Source: Glycomyces sp. YM15 (GTDB lineage: Bacteria > Actinomycetota > Actinomycetes > Mycobacteriales > Micromonosporaceae). From it: a stretch of DNA of 64,000 nt. This document shows, piece after piece, positions 33,819 through 43,470 of this stretch (positions within the stretch are counted from its first letter, which is position 1; every line of letters begins with the position of its first letter). The DNA is taken from the NCBI RefSeq assembly GCF_016918015.1, contig NZ_JAERMK010000023.1, forward strand, positions 18,129 to 82,128, in the 5' to 3' direction. The notes beneath the pieces were generated by a model that was not told the DNA's origin, did not search any database, and saw nothing but the letters and a program-made list of their open reading frames with translations. The translations under genes were made by a program, and so were the position numbers.

Positions 33819-35393
33819 CTAGAGCGGGATGTTGCCGTGCTTCTTGGCAGGCAGTTCGTCGCGCTTCGAGGCGTTCATGCGCAGGCCGCGCACGAGCATC
33901 GCGCGGGTCTCGCGCGGCTGGATGACCGCGTCGATGTAGCCGAGTTCGGCCGCGACGTACGGGTTGTTCAGCTTCTCCTCGTACTCGGCCATGAGTTCGG
34001 CGCGCTTGGCCTGCTCGTCGTCGGCCTTCGCGAGTTCGCGGCGGTAGAGGATGTTGACCGCGCCCTGCGAGCCCATGACCGCGATCTCCGCGGTCGGCCA
34101 CGCCAGGTTGAGGTCGGCGCCGACGCCCTTGGAGCCCATGACGCAGTACGCGCCGCCGTAGTCCTTGCGGGTGACGACGGTGAGCTTGGGGACCGTCGCC
34201 TCGGCGTACGCGTAGATGAGCTTGGCGCCGCGGCGGATGATCCCGTCGTGCTCCTGCGAGGTGCCCGGGAGGAAGCCCGGGACGTCGACGAACGAGATGA
34301 TCGCGATGTTGAAGGCGTCGCAGAAGCGGATGAACCGCGCGGCCTTCTCCGAGGCGTCGATGTCGAGGCAGCCCGCGAAGTGCATGGGCTGGTTGGCGAC
34401 GACGCCGACGGGCCGACCGTCGAGTCGGCCGAAGCCGGTGATGATGTTCTTCGCGAACAGCGCCTGGGTCTCCAGGAACTCGCCGTCGTCGAGCACCGAT
34501 TCGAGCACCTTGTGCATGTCGTACGGCTGGTTCGCCGAGTCGGGGATGACGGTGTCGAGTTCGAGGTCGGTGGCGGTGAGGTCGAGCTCGACGTCCTTGG
34601 ACTCGTAGGCGGGCGGCTCGTCGAGGTTGTTCGACGGCAGGTACGACAGGAGGTGCTTGACGTACTCGAGCGCGTCGGTCTCGTCGGAGGCCAGGTAGTG
34701 GGCGTTGCCCGCGACCGCGTTGTGGGTGCGCGCGCCGCCGAGCTCCTCCATGCCGACGTCCTCGCCGGTCACCGCGCGGACCACGTCCGGGCCGGTGATG
34801 AACATGTGGCTGGTCTGGTCGACCATCACCGTGAAGTCGGTGATCGCCGGGGAGTAGACCGCGCCGCCCGCGCAGGGGCCCATGATGAGCGAGATCTGCG
34901 GGATGACGCCGGAGGCGCGCACGTTGCGGAAGAAGATGTCGGAATAGCCGCCGAGGGAGGCCACGCCTTCCTGGATGCGGGCGCCGCCGGAGTCGGAGAT
35001 GCCGATGATCGGGCGGCCGGTGCGCAGCGCCAGGTCCTGGATCTTGGTGATCTTCTCGCCCGAGACCTGCCCGAGCGAACCGCCGAGGACGGTGAAGTCC
35101 TGCGCGAACACGCAGACCTCCCGGCCCTCGATGGTGCCGTAGCCGGTGACGACGCCGTCGCCGTAGGGCCGGTTGGCCTCCATGCCGAAACTGGTCGAGT
35201 GGTGCTTGCGCAGGGAGTCCAGTTCGACGAACGACCCCTCGTCGAGCAGCTGCTCGAGGCGTTCGCGGGCGGTGCGCTTGCCCTTCTCGTGCTGCTTCTC
35301 GATCGCCCGGGGGTTCCCGGTGGCCGCTTCTGAAAGGCGCTCGGCCAGGTCGGTGAGCCGCCCGGCGGTCGTGTGGAAGTCGATGTCGGTCAC
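33819..35393 (-). CDS. pccB: Acyl-CoA (propionyl-CoA) carboxylase beta subunit
   Basis: A 524-residue carboxyltransferase subunit (AccD5/PccB type) that carboxylates propionyl-CoA or acetyl-CoA using carboxybiotin. Visible blocks are [19 protein letters not shown] at the N-terminus, [26 protein letters not shown] as [31 protein letters not shown], and C-terminal [29 protein letters not shown]. The GTG at 35393 gives [12 protein letters not shown] and has TACGAT seven bases upstream, so a long in-frame extension is rejected. The gene is divergent from birA, as in mycobacteria, and biotin ligase would modify the partner alpha subunit. Confidence 0.94.
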   Translation of the reverse strand: MTDIDFHTTAGRLTDLAERLSEAATGNPRAIEKQHEKGKRTARERLEQLLDEGSFVELDSLRKHHSTSFGMEANRPYGDGVVTGYGTIEGREVCVFAQDFTVLGGSLGQVSGEKITKIQDLALRTGRPIIGISDSGGARIQEGVASLGGYSDIFFRNVRASGVIPQISLIMGPCAGGAVYSPAITDFTVMVDQTSHMFITGPDVVRAVTGEDVGMEELGGARTHNAVAGNAHYLASDETDALEYVKHLLSYLPSNNLDEPPAYESKDVELDLTATDLELDTVIPDSANQPYDMHKVLESVLDDGEFLETQALFAKNIITGFGRLDGRPVGVVANQPMHFAGCLDIDASEKAARFIRFCDAFNIAIISFVDVPGFLPGTSQEHDGIIRRGAKLIYAYAEATVPKLTVVTRKDYGGAYCVMGSKGVGADLNLAWPTAEIAVMGSQGAVNILYRRELAKADDEQAKRAELMAEYEEKLNNPYVAAELGYIDAVIQPRETRAMLVRGLRMNASKRDELPAKKHGNIPL

Positions 35394-35400
35394 GACTCGG

Positions 35401-35429
35401 ATCGTATCGGCCCTTCCTGTGGCTACGCT
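35401..35429. promoter_or_regulatory. Back-to-back leaderless promoters of pccB and birA
   Basis: TACGAT (35406-35401, minus) ends seven bases before the pccB GTG; TACGCT (35424-35429, plus) ends six bases before the birA GTG. Only 17 bases separate the two -10 elements, so the promoters overlap and probably compete for polymerase. Confidence 0.5.
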
Positions 35430-35435
35430 ATGTGC

Positions 35436-36233
35436 GTGAGCACACCGACGAGAAAGCCACTGGACCGGCACGAGCTCTGGTCGTTGTTGTCGGAGAAGTC
35501 CGACTTCTGGACCGAACTCGATGTGGTGCAAGTCACCGGTTCGACGAACACGGATCTGGTGAACGCCGCCAAGCACGGCGCGCCCGAAGGCAAGGTCCTC
35601 ATCGCCGAGGAGCAGGAGCACGGGCGCGGACGCCTCGACCGTCACTGGGTCAGCCCGGCCCGCGCCGGACTCACCATGTCGTTCCTGCTGCGCCCCACCC
35701 TCCCTCGCGAGCAGTGGGGCACGCTCAGCCTCCTCACCGCGGTCGCCCTGGAGGAGGCGCTCAAGGGCGTGTGCGGCGTCAACGCGAAGCTCAAGTGGCC
35801 CAACGACGTGCTCATCGCCGACAAGAAGGTCTGCGGCGTCCTCGCCCAGGTCGAGGGCAATGCCGTCATCGTCGGCGTCGGGCTCAACGTCTCGCTCACC
35901 GAAGCGGAGCTCCCGATCCCCGAGGCCACCTCGCTGCAACTCGCCGGTGCCTCCACACTCGACCGCGTCGAGATCGCCGCGGCCTTCCTCGCGCACGTCG
36001 CGGCCGTCTACCGGACCTGGAACGAACGCGGACCCGCCTCCGTGATCGAGCGCTGGCGCCGCAATTCGGCGACCCTCGGACGGCATGTGGCGGTATCGTT
36101 CCCGGGCGGCCGCAACCTCACCGGACGCGCCGTCGGCATCGACGGCCACGGCTGCCTGCAGGTCGCCGCCGCCGACGGCACCGTGGAGACCGTCGCCGCC
36201 GGCGACATCGTCCACCTGCGGCCGCAGGACTGA
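35436..36233 (+). CDS. birA: Biotin-[acetyl-CoA-carboxylase] ligase
   Basis: A 265-residue biotin protein ligase without an N-terminal HTH, so an enzyme rather than the E. coli-type repressor. It adenylates biotin and attaches it to carboxylase carrier domains. The biotin loop GRGRLDRHW at about 67-75, the KWPNDVLI block near 125-132, [22 protein letters not shown], and a C-terminal SH3-like cap ([21 protein letters not shown]) are visible. The GTG at 35436 is chosen by the TACGCT six bases upstream; an ATG two codons earlier is the alternative. Confidence 0.92.
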   Translation: MSTPTRKPLDRHELWSLLSEKSDFWTELDVVQVTGSTNTDLVNAAKHGAPEGKVLIAEEQEHGRGRLDRHWVSPARAGLTMSFLLRPTLPREQWGTLSLLTAVALEEALKGVCGVNAKLKWPNDVLIADKKVCGVLAQVEGNAVIVGVGLNVSLTEAELPIPEATSLQLAGASTLDRVEIAAAFLAHVAAVYRTWNERGPASVIERWRRNSATLGRHVAVSFPGGRNLTGRAVGIDGHGCLQVAAADGTVETVAAGDIVHLRPQD

Positions 36234-36298
36234 ACCGGGACCTGGGGGAACCGAGCGCCCGGAGCCCGGGCGGCGCAGAGCAACGAAGGAGGGGCGGA

Positions 36299-37294
36299 TT
36301 GGCCGACCAGGCGCGCAACGGCGACGATCCCGAGACCCGGTGGGCCCGGCAGCCTCCGGGGCCGACCGGACTCGACCCCGAGGCCGAAGCGCTCTACCGA
36401 CTCCTGCTGTCCAAAACGGACGCCTCCGTGTCGCAGCTCGCGGCCGACGCCGGTCTCGGGACCGGCCGCGCCCGGGACGTCCTCATGCGGCTCGTCGACG
36501 ACGGCTTCGCCACCATGGTCGCCGACACCCGCTTCCGCGCCGTCGGACCCGACACCGTCCTCGGCGGACGCATCGCCTCCCAGCTCGGCGAGGTCCTCGA
36601 CGAGTACGAGGCCCTGCGCGAACTCCTCGAGATCCACCGCGCCCGCCCCGGCTCCGGCGGCGAACGAGGCTGGGAGGTCGTCACCGGCCCCGTCGCCATC
36701 CGCTCCCGCCTGCGCCGGCTCAAGGCCGACGCCGAACGGAGCCTCCGCACGTTCGTGCGCCCGCCCATGGTCCTGCCCGTGCCCGAAGCCGCGCTCCACG
36801 AGGAGCTGCAGGCCCGCGGCGTCCGCCATCGCCTCCTCTTCGACCGCTCGGTGCTCGACATCGACCCGTACGCCGACTACCTCCGCCACGCCCTGGCCTC
36901 GGGCGACGAGGTGCGGTTCGCGAAGCGGCTGCCGCTGAAGCTCCTGGTCGTGGACGACAGGACGGCGCTCATGGAAGAGGGCGGCGGACGGCCGAAGGCG
37001 ATCGTCACCAGCAACAGGTCCATCGTGGAACTCGCGGGCACGCTGTTCGACCAGTTGTGGTCCAACGGCATTCCGGCGACCACGGCATCGAGCAGCGAGG
37101 TGCGCCTCGACGAGGACGACACGGTCCTGCTGGGGCTCCTGATCGCCGGGCTCACGGACCAGTCGATCGCCTCGAAGCTCGGGATCGGACTGCGCACCGT
37201 GCAGCGGCGGGTGCGGGAGCTGATGGATCTGGCCGACGTGGACACTCGGATCCAGCTGGGCTGGCACGCCGCGAAGAACGGCTGGGTCCCTTAG
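36299..37294 (+). CDS. LuxR-type regulator with TrmB-like N-terminal helix-turn-helix
   Basis: A 331-residue regulator. The N-terminal region (about residues 20-80; [37 protein letters not shown]) looks like a TrmB-type winged helix, the centre (about 110-250) resembles the phospholipase-D-like ligand domain of such proteins ([26 protein letters not shown]), and the C-terminal LuxR helix-turn-helix is at about 270-325 ([27 protein letters not shown]). The start is a TTG with AAGGAGGGG about five bases upstream. This two-HTH architecture recurs in actinomycetes; the signal is unknown. Confidence 0.82.
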   Translation: MADQARNGDDPETRWARQPPGPTGLDPEAEALYRLLLSKTDASVSQLAADAGLGTGRARDVLMRLVDDGFATMVADTRFRAVGPDTVLGGRIASQLGEVLDEYEALRELLEIHRARPGSGGERGWEVVTGPVAIRSRLRRLKADAERSLRTFVRPPMVLPVPEAALHEELQARGVRHRLLFDRSVLDIDPYADYLRHALASGDEVRFAKRLPLKLLVVDDRTALMEEGGGRPKAIVTSNRSIVELAGTLFDQLWSNGIPATTASSSEVRLDEDDTVLLGLLIAGLTDQSIASKLGIGLRTVQRRVRELMDLADVDTRIQLGWHAAKNGWVP

Positions 37295-37488
37295 CGAAAG
37301 CGATCCTTCCGCCGGCGCAGGGGCGTCGCTCGAATCGTGGGGCGAACCGCGATGCCAAGGTGTTGTACTGTGCTTTTGACATTGGTACCCACGGCGACAC
37401 TCGCGAACCGCAGACCGGCAGCCTCGGCGCGCCCGTGAAACCGTGAACGTTTCCCGCCCCCGCCCGTTCTCACTCCTGGAGGTCCGCA

Positions 37489-38013
37489 GTGGGATATCCC
37501 GACGATCAGCTCGCCCGCGGTGAAGTGGTCAAGCTGCACACCCGCCCGCACTGGAAGGAGGGTGTCGGCCCCGTCCTGTGGTTCGTGGTGTTCCTGGCGA
37601 TCGGCGCCATCGCCATCACCTTCACCGCAAGGATCGAGGAGAGCTGGTCCCTGTGGCTGATCCTCGCTGAGGTCGTCATCTTCATCGCGCTGCTCATCTG
37701 GCTCTCGGTGCTGCCGTGGGTCAACTGGCGCTCGACCCACTACGTGATCACCGACCAGCGCATCATGTGGCGCGAGGGCCTCGTCACCCGCGAGAGCCGC
37801 CACATCCCGCTGGCGCGCGTGAACACCGTGTCGTACACCCAGAACGTGTGGGAGCGGATCTTCGGCTTCGGCGACATGAACATCGACTCCGCTTCGGACG
37901 ACGGCGAGATCAACCTGATCGACGTCCCGAAGGTCGACAAGACGAAGGCGCTGCTCTACCAGCTCGCCGAGGACGACCGCTCGCGCCGCTCGGGCGACGG
38001 CGACGGCACCTGA
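37489..38013 (+). CDS. PH domain (YdbS/DUF304-like) membrane protein
   Basis: A 174-residue protein with two membrane segments (VLWFVVFLAIGAIAITF; LWLILAEVVIFIALLIWLSVL) followed by a bacterial PH domain of the bPH2 type (TDQRIMWREGLVTRESRHIPLARVNTVSYTQNVWERIFGFGDMNI). The HIPLARV and IFGFGDM motifs are characteristic of this widespread actinobacterial family. The role is unknown. The GTG at 37489 has GGAGG six bases upstream. A terminator hairpin follows immediately. Confidence 0.88.
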   Translation: MGYPDDQLARGEVVKLHTRPHWKEGVGPVLWFVVFLAIGAIAITFTARIEESWSLWLILAEVVIFIALLIWLSVLPWVNWRSTHYVITDQRIMWREGLVTRESRHIPLARVNTVSYTQNVWERIFGFGDMNIDSASDDGEINLIDVPKVDKTKALLYQLAEDDRSRRSGDGDGT

Positions 38014-38029
38014 TCGACAGGCGTGAAGC

Positions 38030-38060
38030 AGGCCCGTGCCGACTCGGCGCGGGCCTTTCG
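38030..38060. terminator. Terminator between the PH-domain and GtrA genes
   Basis: AGGCCCG (38030-38036) pairs with CGGGCCT (38050-38056), with an inner GCCG/CGGC extension, followed by TTTCG on the plus strand. The adjacent genes are convergent. Confidence 0.7.
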
Positions 38061-38065
38061 CGTTG

Positions 38066-38593
38066 TCAGTTCGCCGGTATCTCGGCGAGTTCGGGCCGGT
38101 GGCGGAAGACCCAGGTGCGGTAGGCGAAGAACCGGAACACCGAGGCGAGGCCGACGCCGAAGAAGTTGGCGGCGATGTTCACCGCGAGGTCGGTGTCGAA
38201 GTACTGCGGCCAGACCTGGGCGAGGCCGAAGTTGGCCCACAGGCAGGCGAGTGCGATGAGCAGGCCGATGCCGTTGAAGAAGAAGTAGAGGGCGTACTGG
38301 CGGTGGGCGGCGGCGCTGCCGCGGCGCTCGCGCCAGGTCCAGTGGCGGTTCCCGAAGAACGCCACCGTCATCGCGATGACCGCGGAGATGATCTTGGCGT
38401 ACCAGTAGGACCAGTCGAGGCCGAGGAACATCAGGTTGAACAGCCCGACGTCGATCACGTAGGCGACGCCGCCGACGCCGGCGAAGCGGGTGAGCTCGGC
38501 GGCGTGGCGTTTCAGCAGGCCGATGGCGCGCGCGAACAGCCCTGCGAGGCCGCGAGGGGCTTCGGGCTGCGGCGTCTCGATAGAGGTCGACAT
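38066..38593 (-). CDS. GtrA family membrane protein
   Basis: A 175-residue GtrA-like protein with four membrane segments; family members are thought to move or present lipid-linked sugars for cell-envelope glycosylation. Typical blocks are LTRFAGVGGVAYVIDVGLFNLM, the conserved AFFGNRHWTWRERRG with N-R-x-W-T-W, and FRFFAYRTWVFRHR at the C-terminus. The ATG at 38593 is used; TAGGCT lies eight bases upstream, close to the leaderless pattern. No glycosyltransferase partner is adjacent. Confidence 0.88.
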   Translation of the reverse strand: MSTSIETPQPEAPRGLAGLFARAIGLLKRHAAELTRFAGVGGVAYVIDVGLFNLMFLGLDWSYWYAKIISAVIAMTVAFFGNRHWTWRERRGSAAAHRQYALYFFFNGIGLLIALACLWANFGLAQVWPQYFDTDLAVNIAANFFGVGLASVFRFFAYRTWVFRHRPELAEIPAN

Positions 38594-38845
38594 CAATCCA
38601 CAGCCTACCCGGAGCGGCACGGGAGCGATACCGCCGAGACCCCACTCGCGCCGAGTGCCGGTATTGCGCCCGCGGGCTGCGGTCACGCCCGATTGTCGGA
38701 TCCATGTGGGAGTGTGGTCTTTTTCGGTTGGTCGGAGGCGGATGCGGGTGGGAAGGGGCATGCCCTATATCGCCGGGCCGGGTCCGACCCGGGCCGACAC
38801 GCCCGACCCCAGCGCACGTCGCCCAGCCCTCTCGAGCCGCCGGCG

Positions 38846-41452
38846 CTACTCCGCGCTCGCGTCGCCGATCGGCGAGGCCACCGCCACGACGCCCACGATG
38901 AACGCGTCGTCGCCGCGTTCGAAGCGGATCACCGCGTCCTCGCCCGTCGCCACCCGGTGCACGTTCACGTCGACCCCGAACGAGTACCAGTCCGGGTTCT
39001 CCACGGCCCCCTGCGCGTGGCACGAGGCGGGCTCGCCGAGCCCCTGCCCGCCCGCGTTCAGGCTGTCGCCGCGCCGGTACCCCGATCCGCCCCACAGTGT
39101 GGCCGCGATCTGGACCTCGCCGCCGTCCTCGACCTCGATCTCGGTGTCGGCCGAGCGCGGGCCGTCGTAGACCGCGACCTCCTTGGCCTCCGCACCGGGT
39201 TCGACGTACACCACGGTCAGCGACCAGCCCGCCCAGCGCCGCTCGACGCAGTCCGCGCCGAGGGCGACCGGCCAGTGCTCGCACTCGGAGGTCGACAGTT
39301 GGTGGTTGTCCGTCGCGACCCAGTACTCGCCGCCGCCCGACACGAGGTCCGTGACCTCGACGAACGCCTGTTGACCGGGTTCCATGTCGCGCACAACCGC
39401 AGCGCTGAGGTCGGTCCAGGATCCGCCGGGCCCCGCGAGGGCGACCTCCGCGGGCAGGTCGTCGTCGACACCGGCCCAGTACAGGCCCGCCCATCGGACC
39501 TCGGCGCCGCCGGGGACGTCGAGCACCGCCCCCGAGACGGCCTCGCCTTCGCGCCCGGCGGGCGCGGTCTCGGGCTTGTACGCCTTCATCGGCCAGTGGT
39601 CGCCGGCGCCGATGCGCACGGCCTCGCGGCAGGCCGGGACGGAGCAGGTCAGCCAGGTGTTCCCGGCGGCGGTGAGGCCCGTGGCGTCGACGCTCGCGAA
39701 CCCGACCTTGCTTCCGGCGGGCGCGATCGGCACCTGCAGCGACGTGGTGCCGCTGACGCCCGGGCCCTGCACGGCCATCTCGAACCTCTGGTAGCCGCTC
39801 ACGTCTTCGCCGATCATGATGCGCACGTTGGCTTCGGCCGGGTCGGGCATCGCCGCGATCTCGCAGTGGACGACCGCGCCGTCCTCGGCGCAGGTCCAGC
39901 CGGGGTCGGCGGTCCCGGAGGCGAGCGCGATGCCTTCGGGCATCGCGATGTCGAGCGTGACGCGCTCGGAGGCGGCCTGCCCCCGGCCGTACCGCTCGGC
40001 CGCGCTTTCGTAGACGTCCGCGCTTCGCTCGGCCGCGCCTTCGCTTCGCTCCACGGGGACCGCGTATCCGCCCCCGCGCCGGTGGGCGGATTCCTGGACC
40101 GGGTTCGCTGGTCCCCCAGTCGCATCGGTCGCGGCCCGCTCGGTCACCGGCGCGTAACCCGAGCCGCCGCCGTCCGGGGCTTCGAGGCGGATCGGGAGGA
40201 TCGCCTCGCCGCCGGCGACCAGGCCGCTCGAACCGAGCCCGTGCTCGATCGCGTAGGCGGCGGGTGCGGCCACGGGCGGTGCGGGTTCGTCGTCGGGTTC
40301 CGGTTCCGGGTCCGGGTCGTCAGGGTCCGGTTCGGGCTCGGGTTCCTGGTCGGGCGGCTGCGGCGGCCCGGGTTCGTCGGCGGGCTCCTCTGCCTGGTCG
40401 GCGGGCTGCTCCACCGCGGGGGCCGCCTCGGGCGGCGGGTGCTCCTCGTCGCCGGTGAGCGCGAAGACCGCGACCGCGGCGGCCACCGCGGCGGCGGTGC
40501 CGGTGGCGACGGTGCCCTTGGCGCCGAGCTGCTGCACGATCCGCCGGATCCAGTTCCCGAACGCCCTGAACGGCGTGAAGAGGTACGCGAGCACCCCGCC
40601 GAACGCGATCCCCGCGGCCGAGGCCGCGCCCGCCGCGAGGTACGGCGAGGCCGCGCCGCCCAGGAAGATCACGGCGATCACGCCGCGCAGGCCGGAGTTC
40701 AACTCGGTGAGCTCGGCGAACAGCAGGTTGCAGGTGACGCACGAGCCGAGGTGGTCGTCCACTTTCGACGCGTCGCGTTCGCCGAGTTTGCCGCGCACGC
40801 GCGCGCCGATCCGGTCCACCGTCCAGCGGCACTCCTCGCGCGGCGAGTCGGCCGCGTGCTCGCTCAGGTAGTTCTGCCGCAGCTTCTCGCGGGCGCGGTA
40901 GGCGAGCGCGGCGACCCCGTTCGGTGTCATGCCGAGCATGGTGGCGATCTTGGCCGGGGAGTCCTCCTCGACCTCGGTGTGCCACAGCACCATCCGCCAG
41001 CGCTCGGGGAGCTTCCCGAAGGCGAGGGCGGCGTAGCGGCGCTCCTGGCCCTCGACGGCGGGGTCGACGTAGATCTCGCCGGAGTCGTGCTCGGTGAGGT
41101 CGTCGGTGAACTCGACCTTCTTGTCGCGGCGCACCCGGTCGTAGAAGTTGTTGCGCAGCGTCTGGAGCATGTAGGGGCGGAACGCGAGATCGGGCCCGCC
41201 GCCTTCGCGGAGGATGTGGAGGAGTTTCGCGAACGCCTCGGAGACGAGGTCGTCGGCGCCGGCGGGGTCGCGGGAGAGGATGCGGGCGAGGCGGCGTGCG
41301 GAGTGCACGTGGCGTTCGTAGAGGACGGCGTATGCCGTGGTGTCGCCGCCGCGGGTGGCGGCGATGAGTTCGGGGTCGGAGCGGGTCTCGGGGCTGTCGC
41401 CGGGGTCCTGGTCGAGGTGGCGGGAATCGCCGGCGGGGACGGTCTCGGGCAT
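38846..41452 (-). CDS. ECF sigma factor fused to anti-sigma-like zinc finger, membrane segments and surface domain
   Basis: An 868-residue single polypeptide. Sigma region 2 is at about 40-110 (GADDLVSEAFAKLLHI, RPYMLQTLRNNFYDRVR) and region 4 at about 145-197 (LPERWRMVLWHTEVEE, AKIATMLGMTPNGVAALAYRAREKL). A zinc-finger anti-sigma-like segment follows with Cys208, His234, Cys238 and Cys241 (HLGSCVTC). Hydrophobic segments lie at about 256-292 and 313-333, then a Pro/Glu/Asp linker to about 400 and a large predicted extracytoplasmic domain. The architecture resembles a rare class of ECF factors with C-terminal membrane and surface extensions. It suggests that the sigma part is tethered at the membrane and released by a surface signal. 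AAGGAG lies 13 bases before the ATG. Confidence 0.87.
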   Translation of the reverse strand: MPETVPAGDSRHLDQDPGDSPETRSDPELIAATRGGDTTAYAVLYERHVHSARRLARILSRDPAGADDLVSEAFAKLLHILREGGGPDLAFRPYMLQTLRNNFYDRVRRDKKVEFTDDLTEHDSGEIYVDPAVEGQERRYAALAFGKLPERWRMVLWHTEVEEDSPAKIATMLGMTPNGVAALAYRAREKLRQNYLSEHAADSPREECRWTVDRIGARVRGKLGERDASKVDDHLGSCVTCNLLFAELTELNSGLRGVIAVIFLGGAASPYLAAGAASAAGIAFGGVLAYLFTPFRAFGNWIRRIVQQLGAKGTVATGTAAAVAAAVAVFALTGDEEHPPPEAAPAVEQPADQAEEPADEPGPPQPPDQEPEPEPDPDDPDPEPEPDDEPAPPVAAPAAYAIEHGLGSSGLVAGGEAILPIRLEAPDGGGSGYAPVTERAATDATGGPANPVQESAHRRGGGYAVPVERSEGAAERSADVYESAAERYGRGQAASERVTLDIAMPEGIALASGTADPGWTCAEDGAVVHCEIAAMPDPAEANVRIMIGEDVSGYQRFEMAVQGPGVSGTTSLQVPIAPAGSKVGFASVDATGLTAAGNTWLTCSVPACREAVRIGAGDHWPMKAYKPETAPAGREGEAVSGAVLDVPGGAEVRWAGLYWAGVDDDLPAEVALAGPGGSWTDLSAAVVRDMEPGQQAFVEVTDLVSGGGEYWVATDNHQLSTSECEHWPVALGADCVERRWAGWSLTVVYVEPGAEAKEVAVYDGPRSADTEIEVEDGGEVQIAATLWGGSGYRRGDSLNAGGQGLGEPASCHAQGAVENPDWYSFGVDVNVHRVATGEDAVIRFERGDDAFIVGVVAVASPIGDASAE

Positions 41453-41829
41453 CGTTCGCCGGGGCTCCTTCCAGGTTGCGCCGAGCTCGTACGATCGAGG
41501 GGCTCGGGTGTTCGCTCGCGGGCGGGACGTCTCGGTCGCGTGGAGGAATACTCGTTGTCTCCCTAGACGAGCCTTCCTTGGCTTAACGATCGAGTACGTC
41601 TCAAGTTGCGCCCGTTCAGCCGTTCGGGCAAGCGCTCGGCGAACTGGACATTGCAGTGAGTTTAGGGCAAAAACCCGTCATAACCATGAATTGTGATGTG
41701 ATTGTGACCAGGCGTGATCGTATTGGGACTTCACGCCCTGGTTCCGGTCAACGGTCGGAAATACGTCAGGCCATTGCGTACAGTTTGCTAACGCATTCCC
41801 GGCCGACATCGACGCAAGGGAGGTGAACG
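41453..41829. other. 377-bp divergent intergenic region
   Basis: The gap lies between the fused sigma-factor gene and a small membrane protein gene. It is AT-richer than its surroundings from about 41640 to 41720. A dyad (GGCGTGA at 41711-41717, TCACGCC at 41731-41737) and a TACAGT -10-like element at 41779-41784 are the only recognisable signals. No gene is supported. Confidence 0.45.
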
Positions 41830-42642
41830 ATGCCCGCATCGGTCCTACTGGCGCTCCTCGCCGCCACCGCCCTGCTGGCCCTCACCCCGGCACTGGTGCG
41901 CCGCTACGACCCCGACGAGCGCATGATCGCCGACCGGGCCTCCTCCGACGCGCGCGTCCTCGACCGCGAAGGCCACCGCCCCACCCGCCCCGCCTCCCAC
42001 GACACCGCCGAGCTCGGCCTCGCCGACGAGCCCGGACCCGACCATTCGCTCGACGAACTCCTCGACGGCCAAGACCTTCCCGCGCAATCGAACTCACGCG
42101 GGTGGGAGCGGCGCGGCACGCGCCGCGGCGACTCGGTACGGTTGAAGACCGACGAGTCGTACACCGGCGAGGACCCCGAGATGCACGAGCAGGCCAGGCT
42201 CCGGCAGTTGCGCGCCGAATGGTGGCGGCGGCGGCACCGCCGCATCCTCTACGTGCTCATCGCACTCACCGTGCTCGAACTCGCCGGGGTCGCCATCGCG
42301 GGACCCGGCTTCTGGATCGGCGCGGGCGTCTCCGCCCTCGCCCTCGGCGGCTACGTCTACTTCCTGCGCGAACGCGCCAAGCGGCTGCGCCGCGCGGGCC
42401 GCAGGCCCAAGGCGATGATCGCCGCCGAGCCCGAGCACGACGAGGTCGGACCGCCCACCTACGTCCCCGAGCAGCCCGACGGCGATGACGACGAACCCGA
42501 GTCCCGCGAATCGTTCCTGTTCGAGAACGGCTCCCTCGGCGACGAGGCGTCGCCGCCGCCGCGTCCCGACCCGCGGCGCCCCGACGGCCCCGCCGGCGTG
42601 CGCGGCCGCTCCTACGAGGCACCGGCGAAGCTCGAACGCTAG
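41830..42642 (+). CDS. Membrane protein of unknown function with charged termini
   Basis: A 270-residue protein with an N-terminal hydrophobic segment (SVLLALLAATALLALTPALV), a hydrophilic region to about 125, a basic patch (WWRRRHRRI) followed by two membrane segments at about 140-180 (ILYVLIALTVLELAGVAIAG; GFWIGAGVSALALGGYVYFL), then an acidic, Pro-rich cytoplasmic tail. No family was recognised. GGGAGGTGA lies six to eight bases before the ATG. trmB follows after 54 bases with its own -10-like element. Confidence 0.7.
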   Translation: MPASVLLALLAATALLALTPALVRRYDPDERMIADRASSDARVLDREGHRPTRPASHDTAELGLADEPGPDHSLDELLDGQDLPAQSNSRGWERRGTRRGDSVRLKTDESYTGEDPEMHEQARLRQLRAEWWRRRHRRILYVLIALTVLELAGVAIAGPGFWIGAGVSALALGGYVYFLRERAKRLRRAGRRPKAMIAAEPEHDEVGPPTYVPEQPDGDDDEPESRESFLFENGSLGDEASPPPRPDPRRPDGPAGVRGRSYEAPAKLER

Positions 42643-42696
42643 TCGCGCCGTTCATGCTGCAGCGCACACTCGACCTGCGGCTAAACTTGCCCGGTT

Positions 42697-43386
42697 ATGC
42701 CTGATGAGGAACCGCAGCACCGCCACATCCTGACGTTCAACTTCCGTCAAGGACGCAACAAGCCCCGCCACGACGAGGCGTTCGCGCGCCTGTGGCCGCG
42801 CTACGGCCTGGACTGGGAGCCGGACGACGGCCGGATCGACTTCGCGAAGGTCTTCGGCCGCACCGCGCCCGTGATCCTCGAGATCGGCTCCGGCAACGGC
42901 GAGGCGGCCGCCGCGATGGCCGACGCCGACCGCGACCGCGACCTCCTCGCCGTCGAGGTCTACCCGCAGGGCATCGCCGACCTCATGGACCGCGCCGAGG
43001 CCCGCGGGCTCACGAACCTGCGCATCTACCAGGGCGACGCGCTGCCGCTGCTGTGGAAGGGCATCGCACCGGCATCGCTCGACGAGATCCGCGTCTACTT
43101 CCCCGACCCGTGGCCGAAGAAGCGCCACCACAAGCGCCGGATCATCCAGGCCGAGCACGTGAAGACGATGGCCGGGCTCCTGCGCCCGGGCGGAGTCCTC
43201 CACTGCGCCACGGACATCGCGGACTACGCCGAGCAGATGCTGGAAGTCCTCACGGCGGACGAGGCGTTCGCGAACACCGCTGACGGATTCGCCCCGCGCC
43301 CCGGCCACCGCCCGGTCACCAAGTTCGAGCGCCGCGGTGTGAAGGCCGACCGCGAGATCTTCGACCTGCTCTTTCGCAAGCGCTAG
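42697..43386 (+). CDS. trmB: tRNA (guanine-N7-)-methyltransferase
   Basis: A 229-residue SAM-dependent enzyme making m7G46 in the tRNA variable loop. The N-terminal RQGRNKPRHDEAF, SAM motif ILEIGSGNGEAAAAMA, AVEVYPQGIADL, the catalytic block VYFPDPWPKKRHHKRRI and the C-terminal RPVTKFERRGVKADREIFDLLF are all diagnostic and complete. TAAACT precedes the ATG by nine bases. A long hairpin follows 20 bases after the stop. Confidence 0.95.
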   Translation: MPDEEPQHRHILTFNFRQGRNKPRHDEAFARLWPRYGLDWEPDDGRIDFAKVFGRTAPVILEIGSGNGEAAAAMADADRDRDLLAVEVYPQGIADLMDRAEARGLTNLRIYQGDALPLLWKGIAPASLDEIRVYFPDPWPKKRHHKRRIIQAEHVKTMAGLLRPGGVLHCATDIADYAEQMLEVLTADEAFANTADGFAPRPGHRPVTKFERRGVKADREIFDLLFRKR

Positions 43387-43405
43387 GTTCGGAGAAAGAC
43401 GGAAA

Positions 43406-43439
43406 CCGCGCAGCTCTCGATTGTCGAGACGCTGCGCGG
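43406..43439. terminator. Bidirectional terminator, 15-bp stem with 3-base loop
   Basis: CCGCGCAGC (43406-43414) and GCTGCGCGG (43431-43439) pair, continued by TCTCGA / TCGAGA around a TTG loop with a single bulged C. It lies between convergent trmB and the PIN gene, with no T-run. Confidence 0.7.
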
Positions 43440-43470
43440 CACGGTGCAGCAACCGGGAGCGGGTTCGGCG

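Noticed and set aside
35432..36298. Upstream extension of the LuxR-type regulator through birA
   Set aside because: The extension is an Arg/Pro-rich shadow of birA, and a strong AAGGAGGGG site marks the TTG start at 36299.
38036..41566. Open frame of more than 1100 codons on the plus strand opposite the sigma-fusion gene
   Set aside because: It is Arg/Gly/Val/His-rich antisense of a well-supported gene. Such long antisense frames are expected from high GC at third codon positions.
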